From Nitrospirota bacterium (GTDB taxonomy: Bacteria; Nitrospirota; Nitrospiria; Nitrospirales; Nitrospiraceae): 35,157 bases of DNA. The position numbers were made by a program, and so were the translations under genes. A model generated the notes under the pieces. The model searched no databases. It was not told the DNA's origin and worked only from the letters and a program-made list of their open reading frames with translations. Below, one piece after another: positions 23,223-30,660 of the stretch. Within the stretch, counting starts at the first letter, position 1, and each line of letters starts with the position of its first letter. The stretch is from NCBI GenBank assembly GCA_028876065.1, contig JAGWTI010000030.1:1-35157 (forward strand), written 5' to 3'.

Positions 23223-23328
23223 CGGTTTTTTTACCTCCTCACCCATGCTCGTCCTCCTTTATGCTGGGAACGCACCGTTGCGGGAAAGCCGCGTCCTCCG
23301 GCCGGCGCCTGCGTGTCTCGAGTCCTCG

Positions 23329-24072
23329 TTACGCCATCAACATGCCGCCGTTGACGTGCAACACATGCCCGGTAATATACCCCGCCGCATCGGACGCCAG
23401 AAAGCTGACCGCTTCCGCCACGTCCGACGGTTGCCCCAAGCGGCCCAGGGGAATCTGCTTCTGCAACGTCTCCTTCACCTCCGCCGGGAGGCCCTGGGTC
23501 ATGGCCGTGTCGATGAACCCCGGCGCGACCGCGTTGACGGTCACCAGCCGGCTGGCGTATTCGCGTGCCACCGTTTTGGTAAAGCCGATCACCGCCGCCT
23601 TGGAGGCGGCATAGTTGGCCTGACCGGCATTCCCCATGGCCCCGACGATCGATGCGATATTGACGATCCGGCCGAACCGCTGCTTGGTCATCGGGGACAG
23701 GACGGCTTTCGTGCAGTGAAACGTGCCGTTCAGGTTCACTTGCAGGACCAAGTTCCAGTCCTCTTCTTTCATCCGGAGCAACAGCCCGTCGCGGGTGATC
23801 CCGGCGTTGTTCACCAGGATGTCGATCTTTCCCCATTCCTTCATCACCTGATCGACCATGGCCTTCACGTCGGCAAAGTCGGCTACGTTCACCTTCACGT
23901 TGAGCGCCCGGCGGCCGAGTTTGGTCACCGCGCCGACCGTGTCCTGGGATCGGCCCGGGTCAAGGTCCGCGACGACGATATCCGCCCCGTGTCGTGCCAA
24001 TGTTTCGGCAATGGCCCGGCCGATGCCTTGAGCCGCGCCGGTGACGATAGCCGTTTTACCTTCGAGTGACAT
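23329..24072 (-). CDS. fabG: 3-oxoacyl-ACP reductase
   Basis: A 247-residue SDR enzyme with TGAAQGIGRA (11-20) for NADP, NNAG (88-91), and catalytic S141, Y154 and K158 in NYAASKAA. GYITGHVLHVNGGMLM at the C-terminus is diagnostic of FabG. It reduces beta-ketoacyl-ACP in each elongation cycle. It starts 65 nt after fabD; that gap is mostly the 7-bp word array. Confidence 0.95.
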   Translation of the reverse strand: MSLEGKTAIVTGAAQGIGRAIAETLARHGADIVVADLDPGRSQDTVGAVTKLGRRALNVKVNVADFADVKAMVDQVMKEWGKIDILVNNAGITRDGLLLRMKEEDWNLVLQVNLNGTFHCTKAVLSPMTKQRFGRIVNIASIVGAMGNAGQANYAASKAAVIGFTKTVAREYASRLVTVNAVAPGFIDTAMTQGLPAEVKETLQKQIPLGRLGQPSDVAEAVSFLASDAAGYITGHVLHVNGGMLMA

Positions 24073-24094
24073 CCGTTAAGTCCCCGTCGTTGAT

Positions 24095-24171
24095 GAACCG
24101 TATCTCGTGAAGCGTTGTTCGTATCTCGTTATACGTTTCACGCTTCACGCTTCGCGCTTAACGCATTCAGC
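24095..24171. repeat. Degenerate 7-bp word array 3 (11 units) entering the fabD 3' end
   Basis: Eleven consecutive 7-mers in perfect phase on the plus strand: GAACCGT, ATCTCGT, GAAGCGT, TGTTCGT, ATCTCGT, TATACGT, TTCACGC, TTCACGC, TTCGCGC, TTAACGC, ATTCAGC. The first ten share NNNNCG(T/C). The last five units lie within fabD (stop at 24138-24140), so about ten C-terminal residues and the stop codon are encoded by the array. The words also form a 9-bp inverted pair, 24107-24115 with 24140-24148. Confidence 0.75.
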
Positions 24172-25088
24172 GTGGCGTCCAGCGATTTCGGGTCATGGAC
24201 GTTCAACGTGGCCGCGTCCGGAAGAATCCGTTTGATCAACCCCGTCAGCACCGTGCCCGGCCCCACTTCGACGAAGGTCGTCACCCCCATCCCGGCCATG
24301 GCCCTGACCGAATCTTCCCACAAGACCGACGAAGGCAGCTGCCGGATCAGCGAGGCCTGCACCTCCGCGGCCGTGCGCAGGGGCCGCGCCTCCGCGTTGT
24401 TGACCAGCGGCACGACCAGGTCCGACCAAGCCGTGGCGGCCACGTCCTTGGCCAGCCGATCCGCCGCCACTTGCATGAGCGGCGTATGCACCGGCACGCT
24501 GACCGGCAACGGAATCGCCTTCCGGCATCCCTGGACCTTGGCCAGCTCGATCGCCCGTTCGACCGCCGCTTTTTCGCCGGCAATGACGACTTGGTCGGGG
24601 CTGTTAAAATTCGCCGCAGCCACCACACCGACGGCCGCGGCTTCCCGGCAGGCCGCTTTCACCGCGTCGCCGTCCAGCCCCAAAATGGCCGCCACCATCC
24701 CGCTCCCCGGTGGCACCGCCTCGGCCATGTACCGGCCCCGCTTCTGCACCAGGGCCACCGCCGCTTCGAAACTCATCCCGCCCGCCGCCACCAGCGCCGA
24801 ATATTCGCCGAGGCTGTGCCCGGCCACCGCCACAGGCCGCAGACCCGCAGGTTCAAGAAGACGATAGGCGGCGATGCTGGCTGTAAGCAGGGCGGGTTGT
24901 GTGTATTCGGTCAGGTTGAGGCGGTCAGCCGGTCCGTCGAAGCACAGCGCGGCGACGTCGTACCCGAGGATCGCCCCCGCTTCCTCATATACCGTCCGGA
25001 CAGCCGGGTAGGCATCGTACAGCGCTCGCCCCATCCCGACCGATTGCGACCCTTGGCCGGGAAACACCAACCCGATTCCGGAAGCCAT
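24138..25088 (-). CDS. fabD: Malonyl-CoA:ACP transacylase
   Basis: From the ATG at 25086-25088 the protein has 316 residues. FPGQGSQ (9-15), catalytic Ser92 in GHSLGEYSA, and His201 in VPVHTPLM identify FabD. It loads malonate onto ACP. The start fits the family, but it has no SD, and the predicted transcription start from the promoter at 25097-25127 is within about 2 nt, so the mRNA may be leaderless. The last ten residues, LNALSAKREA, come from the 7-bp word array. Confidence 0.94.
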   Translation of the reverse strand: MASGIGLVFPGQGSQSVGMGRALYDAYPAVRTVYEEAGAILGYDVAALCFDGPADRLNLTEYTQPALLTASIAAYRLLEPAGLRPVAVAGHSLGEYSALVAAGGMSFEAAVALVQKRGRYMAEAVPPGSGMVAAILGLDGDAVKAACREAAAVGVVAAANFNSPDQVVIAGEKAAVERAIELAKVQGCRKAIPLPVSVPVHTPLMQVAADRLAKDVAATAWSDLVVPLVNNAEARPLRTAAEVQASLIRQLPSSVLWEDSVRAMAGMGVTTFVEVGPGTVLTGLIKRILPDAATLNVHDPKSLDATLNALSAKREA

Positions 25089-25096
25089 GGCGGGGT

Positions 25097-25127
25097 ATGA
25101 TATGAGGGAATTGGTTTCCATTGTCAA
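25097..25127 (-). promoter_or_regulatory. Internal promoter before fabD
   Basis: On the minus strand TTGACA (25127-25122) and TATCAT (25102-25097, 5/6) are separated by 19 nt. Transcription would start near 25090, almost at the fabD ATG. Confidence 0.45.
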
Positions 25128-25140
25128 CGAGAAAAAGCGC

Positions 25141-25175
25141 GGTCAGCTCTCGGCAATCAGCCTTCAGCAAACGGC
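25141..25175. repeat. Degenerate 7-bp word array 4 (5 units)
   Basis: Plus-strand words GGTCAGC, TCTCGGC, AATCAGC, CTTCAGC and AAACGGC all share NNNC(A/G)GC in unbroken 7-nt phase. On the minus strand this reads as GCTGANN-type heptads. The array lies in the fabH-fabD gap, directly upstream of the fabD promoter. Confidence 0.65.
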
Positions 25176-25233
25176 AAAATATTGACTCCCGATACGCATG
25201 AACCGATGGCCGACGGCGGACCGCTTCTTCGTG

Positions 25234-26208
25234 TCACCAGCGAACGACCGTCGAGGCCCAGGTCAGCCCGGCCCCGAAGGCCTCCATCAGCACCAGACTC
25301 CCTTCTTTGATCCGTCCTTCCTTGACCGCTTCGTCCAACGCCAGCGGGATGGACGCGGCCGAGGTGTTGCCATACCGTTCCAGGTTCAGCATCACCTTCT
25401 CCAGCGGAAGATCCAGACGGGAGGCCACGGCCTTGATGATCCGCAGGTTCGCCTGGTGCGGCACCAGCAAATCCACATCGGCCGCCGTGAGATTGTTCGC
25501 CGCCAGGGCTTCGCGCACGCTGTCCTCCAAGGTCTTCACGGCCACCTTGAAGGTCTCGTTGCCCTTCATCTTGATATACTGCTGCCGCTCCGCCACCATC
25601 TTATCCGAGGGAGGCATCCGCGAACCGCCGCCGGGCACGGCGATCAAGTCCCAGAGCCCGCCGTCGGAATGAAGGTGGGACGAGAGAATGCCGCGATCAC
25701 CTTCCGAAGGGCCCAAGACCGCGGCCCCCGCTCCGTCGCCAAATAAGACGCAGGTATTCCGGTCCGTCCAGTCCGTCACGGCCGACATGACTTCGGATCC
25801 GATAACCAGCACATGCCGCATGCCGGTCCTGATGTAGGCATCCCCCACGCCCAGCGCGTAGAGAAACCCGCAACAGGCCGCCCCGATATCGCAGGCCGCC
25901 GCGCGGGCGGCGCCCAGCCGGTGCTGGACCAGGCAGGCCGTGGACGGGATGGGGTAATCGCCCGTGCAAGTCCCCAAGAGAATGAGGTCCAGATCGGCGG
26001 CCGCCACACCGGCCGCCGCCAGCGCCCGCTCCGCCGCGTTCACGGCCAAGTCGGAGCAGGCTTCGCCCGGCGCGGCGATTCGGCGTTCGCGGATGCCGGT
26101 GCGCTCCATGATCCAGGCATCCGACGTCGCCACCATCCGCTCCAAGTCGGCGTTCGTCAGCACCCGCTCCGGCACGTAGGATCCGGTGCCGAGGATGCGG
26201 GCCCTCAC
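25234..26208 (-). CDS. fabH: Beta-ketoacyl-ACP synthase III
   Basis: The GTG at 26206-26208, overlapping the plsX stop (GTGA), gives 324 residues, the normal FabH length. Cys112 in DIGAACCGF, His251 in VPHQANLRI and Asn281 in RYGNTSAAS form the KAS III triad. RARILGTGSYVPERVLTN is the family N-terminus. It condenses acetyl-CoA (or a branched starter) with malonyl-ACP to start chains. A longer upstream frame is a plsX shadow. An unusual pair of adjacent cysteines (C112-C113) is present at the active site. Confidence 0.95.
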   Translation of the reverse strand: MRARILGTGSYVPERVLTNADLERMVATSDAWIMERTGIRERRIAAPGEACSDLAVNAAERALAAAGVAAADLDLILLGTCTGDYPIPSTACLVQHRLGAARAAACDIGAACCGFLYALGVGDAYIRTGMRHVLVIGSEVMSAVTDWTDRNTCVLFGDGAGAAVLGPSEGDRGILSSHLHSDGGLWDLIAVPGGGSRMPPSDKMVAERQQYIKMKGNETFKVAVKTLEDSVREALAANNLTAADVDLLVPHQANLRIIKAVASRLDLPLEKVMLNLERYGNTSAASIPLALDEAVKEGRIKEGSLVLMEAFGAGLTWASTVVRW

Positions 26209-27239
26209 GCGGGTGCCCCTGGATTGGTGGTCCGCTCGTGTTGGGCCAAGCTCTCTTCGATGTCGCGCTGGATGAGCTGGTTCACGGAGCTGTCCACCAG
26301 ACTCTTGGCCCGGCGGATGGCGTTCTTGATGGCCTTGGACGAGGAGCGGCCGTGGCAGATGATGGTGATCCCGTTGACCCCGAGGAGAGGCGCGCCGCCG
26401 AATTCCGCATAATCCATCCGCCTGCGCAGACGCAGCAAGGGCGCGGCGATGAAGGGGTAGGAGAGCCGGCCCAGGAACGAGCCGGCGATTTCTTTGAGCA
26501 GCAATTTCTTGATCGTGTCCGCCAGCCCTTCGGAGATTTTGAGGGCGACGTTGCCGATGAACCCATCGCACACGATCACGTCGGCGCCGCCGCCGTAGAC
26601 GTCCCGGCCTTCGACGTTCCCCACGAAATTGATCGGGCTGGCCTTGAGCAGCTTGAAGGCTTCCTTGGTGACTTCGTTGCCCTTGCTGTCTTCCTCCCCG
26701 ATGCTGAGCAAGCCGATACGCGGGTTGGGCTTGCCGAACACCGACTTCCCATACTCGTTGCCCATCAGGCCGAACTGGTGCAAGTGTTGGGCGTTACAGT
26801 CCACGTTGGCGCCCACGTCCAGCATGATGGCGCTGCCCTCGAGCGTGGGCAGGCTGACGGCGATAGCCGGCCGTTCCACCCCCTTGATCACGCCCAGGAT
26901 GAAGAAGGCCGCCACCATGCTGGCTCCCGTATTGCCGGCGCTCACGACCGCGCTGGCCTCTCCCGCCTTGACCAGTTCGGTGGCCACCCAAATCGAGGAA
27001 TCCCGCTTCTTGCGCGCCACCAACGCCGGCGATTCGTGCATCCCGACGGTTTGCGGCGCATGGACGACGGTCATCCGTCGATCGTCGGACGCACCCAGCC
27101 GGCGCAACTGGTCCCTGACCTGGGGTTCGTCCCCGACCAGGATCACCTCGAGGGCCAACTCTTCGACCGCTTGCAGGGCGCCCTCGACGTTCGGAGCCGG
27201 TCCGAAGTCCCCGCCCATCGCATCTATGGCGATTTTCAT
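26205..27239 (-). CDS. plsX: Phosphate acyltransferase PlsX
   Basis: A 344-residue protein with MKIAIDAMGGDFGPAPNVEG at the N-terminus, SAGNTGASMVAAFF, GANVDC near the centre, NVEGRDVYGGGADVIVCDGF and FGGAPLLGVNG. PlsX converts acyl-ACP to acyl-phosphate for membrane phospholipid synthesis by PlsY. It is coupled to fabH by a 4-nt overlap and lies after rpmF in the usual yceD-rpmF-plsX-fabH order, but here a 300-bp gap with a repeat element separates it from rpmF. No good SD was found at its ATG. Confidence 0.95.
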   Translation of the reverse strand: MKIAIDAMGGDFGPAPNVEGALQAVEELALEVILVGDEPQVRDQLRRLGASDDRRMTVVHAPQTVGMHESPALVARKKRDSSIWVATELVKAGEASAVVSAGNTGASMVAAFFILGVIKGVERPAIAVSLPTLEGSAIMLDVGANVDCNAQHLHQFGLMGNEYGKSVFGKPNPRIGLLSIGEEDSKGNEVTKEAFKLLKASPINFVGNVEGRDVYGGGADVIVCDGFIGNVALKISEGLADTIKKLLLKEIAGSFLGRLSYPFIAAPLLRLRRRMDYAEFGGAPLLGVNGITIICHGRSSSKAIKNAIRRAKSLVDSSVNQLIQRDIEESLAQHERTTNPGAPA

Positions 27240-27240
27240 G

Positions 27241-27304
27241 GCAACAATTGGCTCGCGCTACACCCCAAAGGCATCTGCGAGCTAGAAAGAGAAGAACTGC
27301 GTTT
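27241..27304. other. Short leader segment before plsX
   Basis: Between the repeat element and the plsX ATG I see no promoter with both boxes and no ribosome binding site of normal quality. Confidence 0.35.
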
Positions 27305-27540
27305 GCAGGATGGTCAAACAGGCTACCTTCTCACCCGCCCACCCCGCGTGCGTTAAACGCACGCTGTTCCCGTGGCTCGGCCGCAGCGATCAAAGAGGCG
27401 ACGAGGTACATACCAAGCTTCGCTTGAACCGCTCGCTTCGATCACATGCGAGCGGAGAAGTATTTGGCCTCCAGTGCTGCCGTACGTGGAGCCTCCGAGC
27501 GACGCGAGAACAAAGCTGGCGGCCTGTTGCACCATCCTGC
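27305..27540. mobile_element. 236-bp non-coding element with terminal inverted repeats (MITE-like)
   Basis: The ends 27305-27327 and 27540-27518 (inverted) match at 19 of 23 positions; both begin GCAGGATGGT and continue with AACAGGC. Inside are a perfect 19-nt palindrome (27346-27364, GCGTGCGTT and AACGCACGC) and an 8-bp stem CCGCTCGC/GCGAGCGG (27429-27436 with 27448-27455). The right end coincides with the last base of the rpmF stop codon. There is no ORF of its own and no obvious target-site duplication. It resembles intergenic repeats I associate with Nitrospira, from memory only. Confidence 0.55.
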
Positions 27541-27725
27541 TAGGATTCTTCGACGGCGATGACCGCGTTGCCTTTGTAGGTCCCGCAGTTGAGGCAGGTA
27601 TAGTGTGGGCGCTTGGGCTCATGACACTGCGGGCACACGGACAAGCCCGGAGGCGTAATTTTGGACTTGCTCGTCCGGCGCTTATCCCGCCTGGCTCTGG
27701 ATAGCTTATGTTTGGGATTTGGCAT
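27540..27725 (-). CDS. rpmF: 50S ribosomal protein L32
   Basis: A 61-residue basic protein beginning MPNPKHKLSRARRDKRRT, the L32 N-terminus. Cysteines C31, C34, C44 and C47 (CPQC and CLNC) make this the zinc-ribbon form. It lies 32 nt after yceD, the classic pair. Its TAG stop is shared with the tip of the repeat element downstream. Confidence 0.96.
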   Translation of the reverse strand: MPNPKHKLSRARRDKRRTSKSKITPPGLSVCPQCHEPKRPHYTCLNCGTYKGNAVIAVEES

Positions 27726-27757
27726 CGTCGCTCCTCACTCGTTGTGCTGGCTGCTCG

Positions 27758-28342
27758 TTATTCGCCCCTGCGTTTGGGGCCCCCTGCCGACATCTTCCGT
27801 AACACCACAAACGGACTCTCCCGCCGTTCCTCGGGACAGTCGCACCGGCATTCGTTCAAATCCTGCCCGCAGGTCTGGCACAGGCCCCGACAATCTTCGC
27901 GGCAGAGCGGCTGCATGGGCGTCGCCAGGATAACCTGTTCCCGCAGCATCTCGGCCAATTCCAGCCGATCTTCCACCAACGCGTAGGTTTCCGATTCGTC
28001 TTCAAGCGCCGCGTCAGGCTCGTTCTCATCGTCGCGCGGCTTGGCCCGCTTCGGTTGAGGCTTGGCCGGCGCCTCTTCGCCCCGATAGTCGGCCGTGAAC
28101 GGAATGCGGACCGGCTCGTCGTAATCCTTCAGGCAGCGGACGCACTGACGCACAAACGTGCCCGTCAATGTCCCGTCCACGTGGACGGCCCGACCGACCT
28201 TGGCAATCGCGATCGCAAGATCGAAATCCCCGTCCACACGGGCATCGCCCGGCTCCAACTGCAGCTCCTCGGGCTGTACCGAACAGGTCAGCTGCAGCCC
28301 TTCAGCCGGAATGTCCGAGAGGTGCAGGCTGGGTAACGCCAT
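27758..28342 (-). CDS. yceD: YceD/DUF177 family protein
   Basis: From the ATG at 28340-28342 the protein has 194 residues starting MALPSLHLSDIPAEGLQL. It has FVRQCVRCLKDYDEPV (about 80-95), a charged low-complexity insert (PKRAKPRDDENEPDAALEDE), and the C-terminal PLCREDCRGLCQTCGQDLNE with Cys pairs of a DUF177 zinc-type end. The family is encoded next to rpmF in most bacteria and is linked to 23S rRNA accumulation in plants and E. coli. An upstream extension of the frame is arginine-rich and is rejected. Confidence 0.9.
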   Translation of the reverse strand: MALPSLHLSDIPAEGLQLTCSVQPEELQLEPGDARVDGDFDLAIAIAKVGRAVHVDGTLTGTFVRQCVRCLKDYDEPVRIPFTADYRGEEAPAKPQPKRAKPRDDENEPDAALEDESETYALVEDRLELAEMLREQVILATPMQPLCREDCRGLCQTCGQDLNECRCDCPEERRESPFVVLRKMSAGGPKRRGE

Positions 28343-28431
28343 AGGACCCGTCGCGCCTCCTCGACGCACCGTGGCCGCTCTATACCCCCTCGCCCTCGCG
28401 AAGTCAACCGACGGCGGGGGACCGCCAGCGC

Positions 28432-28659
28432 CTACCACTCCTCAGCGAACGCCAGCATCGCGATCGAACGCGCGCGCTTGATGGCGATCGTCAATTCCCG
28501 CTGATGGCCCATGCAATTGCCGGAAATCCGGCGGGGGACGATACGGCCCCGCTCCGTGAGAAAGTTCCGCAAGAGACCGATGTCTTTAAAGTCGATCGGC
28601 ATCTTTTCGTGGCAGAACCGGCAGACTCGTCGGCGCTGAAATAACCGTCCTCGCTCCAC
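28432..28659 (-). CDS. rpsR: 30S ribosomal protein S18
   Basis: A 75-residue protein from GTG with GGAGG upstream. CRFC (C13, C16) plus C49 and H52 fit the zinc-binding form. [22 protein letters not shown] and the [12 protein letters not shown] segment are the S18 core. It is the third gene of rpsF-ssb-rpsR; rplI (L9), which often follows, is absent and yceD comes next. Confidence 0.96.
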   Translation of the reverse strand: MERGRLFQRRRVCRFCHEKMPIDFKDIGLLRNFLTERGRIVPRRISGNCMGHQRELTIAIKRARSIAMLAFAEEW

Positions 28660-28693
28660 CTCGCTCCCTCCGTTCTCTAGTAATCAGCCTGCG

Positions 28694-29086
28694 TTATTGC
28701 GGAATGTCTTCTTCGTAGCCCGGCTCTTCGGCGTGCGCCGCCTCTCCGCCCGCCTCCTGCCGCCTGGGCAGGAAGTTGACGGTCTGGGCCACGACCTCGT
28801 GCTTGCTGCGCTTCTGTCCGTCTTCCGTTTCCCAGCGGCGCTGCTGCAACCGGCCGTCCACGATCACGCCGCTGCCCTTGCCCAGATACTGGCCGCAGTG
28901 CTCGGCTTGCTTGCCGAAGACCACGATGTCGATGTAACAGACTTCGTCTTTGAGTTCGTCCCCTTGGCGAAACTTGCGATTGACGGCCAAGCCGAAGCTG
29001 GCCACCGGCGTTCCGCTGGGCGTATAGCGAAGCTCGGGGTTTTTCGTCAGGTTCCCGATCAGAATGACCTTGTTGAATCCGGTCAC
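28694..29086 (-). CDS. ssb: Single-stranded DNA-binding protein
   Basis: A 130-residue protein from the GTG in the GTGA overlap with rpsF. The OB-fold is clear: NKVILIGNLTKNPELRYTPS, VASFGLAVNRKF, EVCYIDIVVFGKQAEHCGQY and GSGVIVDGRLQQRRWETEDG. The C-terminus is GYEEDIPQ. The usual acidic tip ends DDDIPF; here the terminal Phe that docks partner proteins is replaced by Gln. Its position between rpsF and rpsR is conventional. The substituted tip may weaken partner binding, or another SSB elsewhere may take that role. Confidence 0.95.
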   Translation of the reverse strand: MTGFNKVILIGNLTKNPELRYTPSGTPVASFGLAVNRKFRQGDELKDEVCYIDIVVFGKQAEHCGQYLGKGSGVIVDGRLQQRRWETEDGQKRSKHEVVAQTVNFLPRRQEAGGEAAHAEEPGYEEDIPQ

Positions 29087-29415
29087 GCCGCCGGCTCCTT
29101 GGCGTCGCTCGCCGGCTTGTTCACGGCGCCCAAGTCCTGCTTGACCGTCAAGAACTTGAGGATGGAGTCCTCGAGGCGGTAGGACCGCTCCAGCTCGTTC
29201 ACGACTCCGCCGGCAGACTTGAAATGAAAATAGACGAACGTCCCCTTGCGCTCGCGCTTGACCTCGTAGGCGAGCTTCTTCTTGCCCCAATTCTCGAGCT
29301 TGAGGAGCTGGGCCCCGGCTTTCTCCAGGACGCTCTTCATCTTCTCGATGAGCTTGTTGGTGTCTTCGTCGGAGAGGGTGGTGCGGACGACAAAAATAGA
29401 CTCGTAGAGCGCCAT
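29083..29415 (-). CDS. rpsF: 30S ribosomal protein S6
   Basis: A 110-residue protein beginning MALYESIFVVRTTLSDED, with KKLAYEVKRERKGTFVYFHF and VNELERSYRLEDSILKFLTV, the S6 core. Its C-terminus is a short alanine-rich tail. GAGGAGG lies upstream of the ATG. S6 and S18 bind rRNA together, and in many bacteria their complex represses this operon through the rpsF leader. Confidence 0.95.
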   Translation of the reverse strand: MALYESIFVVRTTLSDEDTNKLIEKMKSVLEKAGAQLLKLENWGKKKLAYEVKRERKGTFVYFHFKSAGGVVNELERSYRLEDSILKFLTVKQDLGAVNKPASDAKEPAA

Positions 29416-29533
29416 ACTCAGACCTCCTCGTGGACCATTGCGAACATGGGCCCCAGGACCGGGCCTGGAGCAAGGGGCACGGAGGTTCCGTGCAGAGGAC
29501 CGGACCCTACCATAGCCCCGGAGACACTGTCAA
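29416..29533 (-). promoter_or_regulatory. rpsF leader region: possible promoter and S6:S18-type leader hairpins
   Basis: On the minus strand TTGACA (29533-29528) is a good -35, but the best -10 is weak. Downstream are two hairpins: a perfect 7-bp stem with a 3-nt loop (29477-29493) and CCAGG/CCTGG (29453-29468). An S6:S18 autoregulatory leader is expected here in many bacteria, but I cannot match the conserved bulge with confidence. Confidence 0.3.
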
Positions 29534-29553
29534 ATACCGTAGCCGACTCGTCC

Positions 29554-30645
29554 TCATACGTTGAACCGGAAGTAAACGATATCCCCTTCCTTGATCACGT
29601 ACTCTTTGCCTTCGAGCCGGAAGAGCCCCTTTTCTTTGACGCGCGCCTCCGACCCGCAGGCGATCAGATCATCGTAGTGGTAGACTTCGGCCCGGATGAA
29701 CCCGCGCTCCATATCGGAGTGGATCTTCCCCGCCGCCTGCGGCGCCTTGGTTCCGGTCACGATCGGCCAGGCGCGGGACTCCGTTTCCCCGGCGGTGAAG
29801 AACGTGGTGAGGTTCAACAGCGCGTAGGCTTCACGGGCCAGGCGCACGAGGCCGGATTCCGTCAAGCCCAGTTCCTTCAGATAGTCGGCCCGCTCGGCTT
29901 CCGGCAGGGACGCCAGCTCCGCCTCCAGCTGGCCGCAGATCGTGACCACCCGCGCCCCACGCTGGCCGGCAAACTCGCGCACTTGATCGACCAGCGGGTC
30001 GTCGGCCGCGGTCTGTTCGGACACGTTCGCCACAAACAAGACCGGCTTGGCGGCGAGCAACTGGCACTCGTCGAGCATCACCCGTTCGTCGGACGTCAAG
30101 GCGAGGTTGCCGAGCCATTCCCCCTTGTCGAGCCGCTCCATGAGCGTCTGGATAAAGGTCATCTCGACGACGGCTTTCTTGTCGCCCGCCCGGACTTTCT
30201 TCTCCGTCTTCTGCTTGCGGCGTTCGAGAGTTTCCAGGTCGGCCAGGATCAGCTCCGTTTCGATCGTGCCGATATCGCGGAGCGGATCCACGTTGCCGCT
30301 CACGTGCACCACGTCGGTGCCCTGGAAACAACGGACCACGTGGATGAGCGCGTCCACTTCCCGAATATGCCCCAGGAACTGATTGCCCAGCCCTTCTCCC
30401 TTGCTCGCCCCCTCGACCAGGCCGGCGATGTCGCGCACCTCCAGGGTGCTGGGGGTCGTCTTCTTCGACGCAAAGATTTCCGTGAGCTTCAACAGGCGCG
30501 GGTCCGGCACCGGCACGATCCCGATGTTGGGGTCCACCGTCGCGAAGGGATAATTGGCCGCGAGCGCGCTGCCGCCCACGAGCGCGTTGAAGACGGTCGT
30601 CTTCCCCACGTTCGGCAATCCGATCATGCCGCAACACAACCCCAT
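29554..30645 (-). CDS. ychF: Redox-regulated ATPase / Obg-like GTPase YchF
   Basis: From the ATG at 30643-30645 the protein has 363 residues. GLPNVGKTT (9-17) is the G1 loop, DIAGLVEGASKGEGLGNQFL is the G3 region, and the C-terminal TGS-like domain includes SDMERGFIRAEVYHYDDL and KEGDIVYFRFNV. Length equals E. coli YchF (363). It binds ATP in preference to GTP and associates with ribosomes. It follows pth, as in many genomes. A TTG start nine bases upstream is less likely. Confidence 0.96.
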   Translation of the reverse strand: MGLCCGMIGLPNVGKTTVFNALVGGSALAANYPFATVDPNIGIVPVPDPRLLKLTEIFASKKTTPSTLEVRDIAGLVEGASKGEGLGNQFLGHIREVDALIHVVRCFQGTDVVHVSGNVDPLRDIGTIETELILADLETLERRKQKTEKKVRAGDKKAVVEMTFIQTLMERLDKGEWLGNLALTSDERVMLDECQLLAAKPVLFVANVSEQTAADDPLVDQVREFAGQRGARVVTICGQLEAELASLPEAERADYLKELGLTESGLVRLAREAYALLNLTTFFTAGETESRAWPIVTGTKAPQAAGKIHSDMERGFIRAEVYHYDDLIACGSEARVKEKGLFRLEGKEYVIKEGDIVYFRFNV

Positions 30646-30660
30646 GTTCTTCAAGCAATT

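Noticed and set aside
27295-27550. Target-site duplication flanking the 236-bp element
   Set aside because: The bases outside the inverted ends do not match (left CTGCGTTT, right TAGGATTC), so no duplication can be claimed.
28411-28426. Terminator between rpsR and yceD
   Set aside because: A 5-bp GGCGG/CCGCC stem without a T-run is too weak to call.
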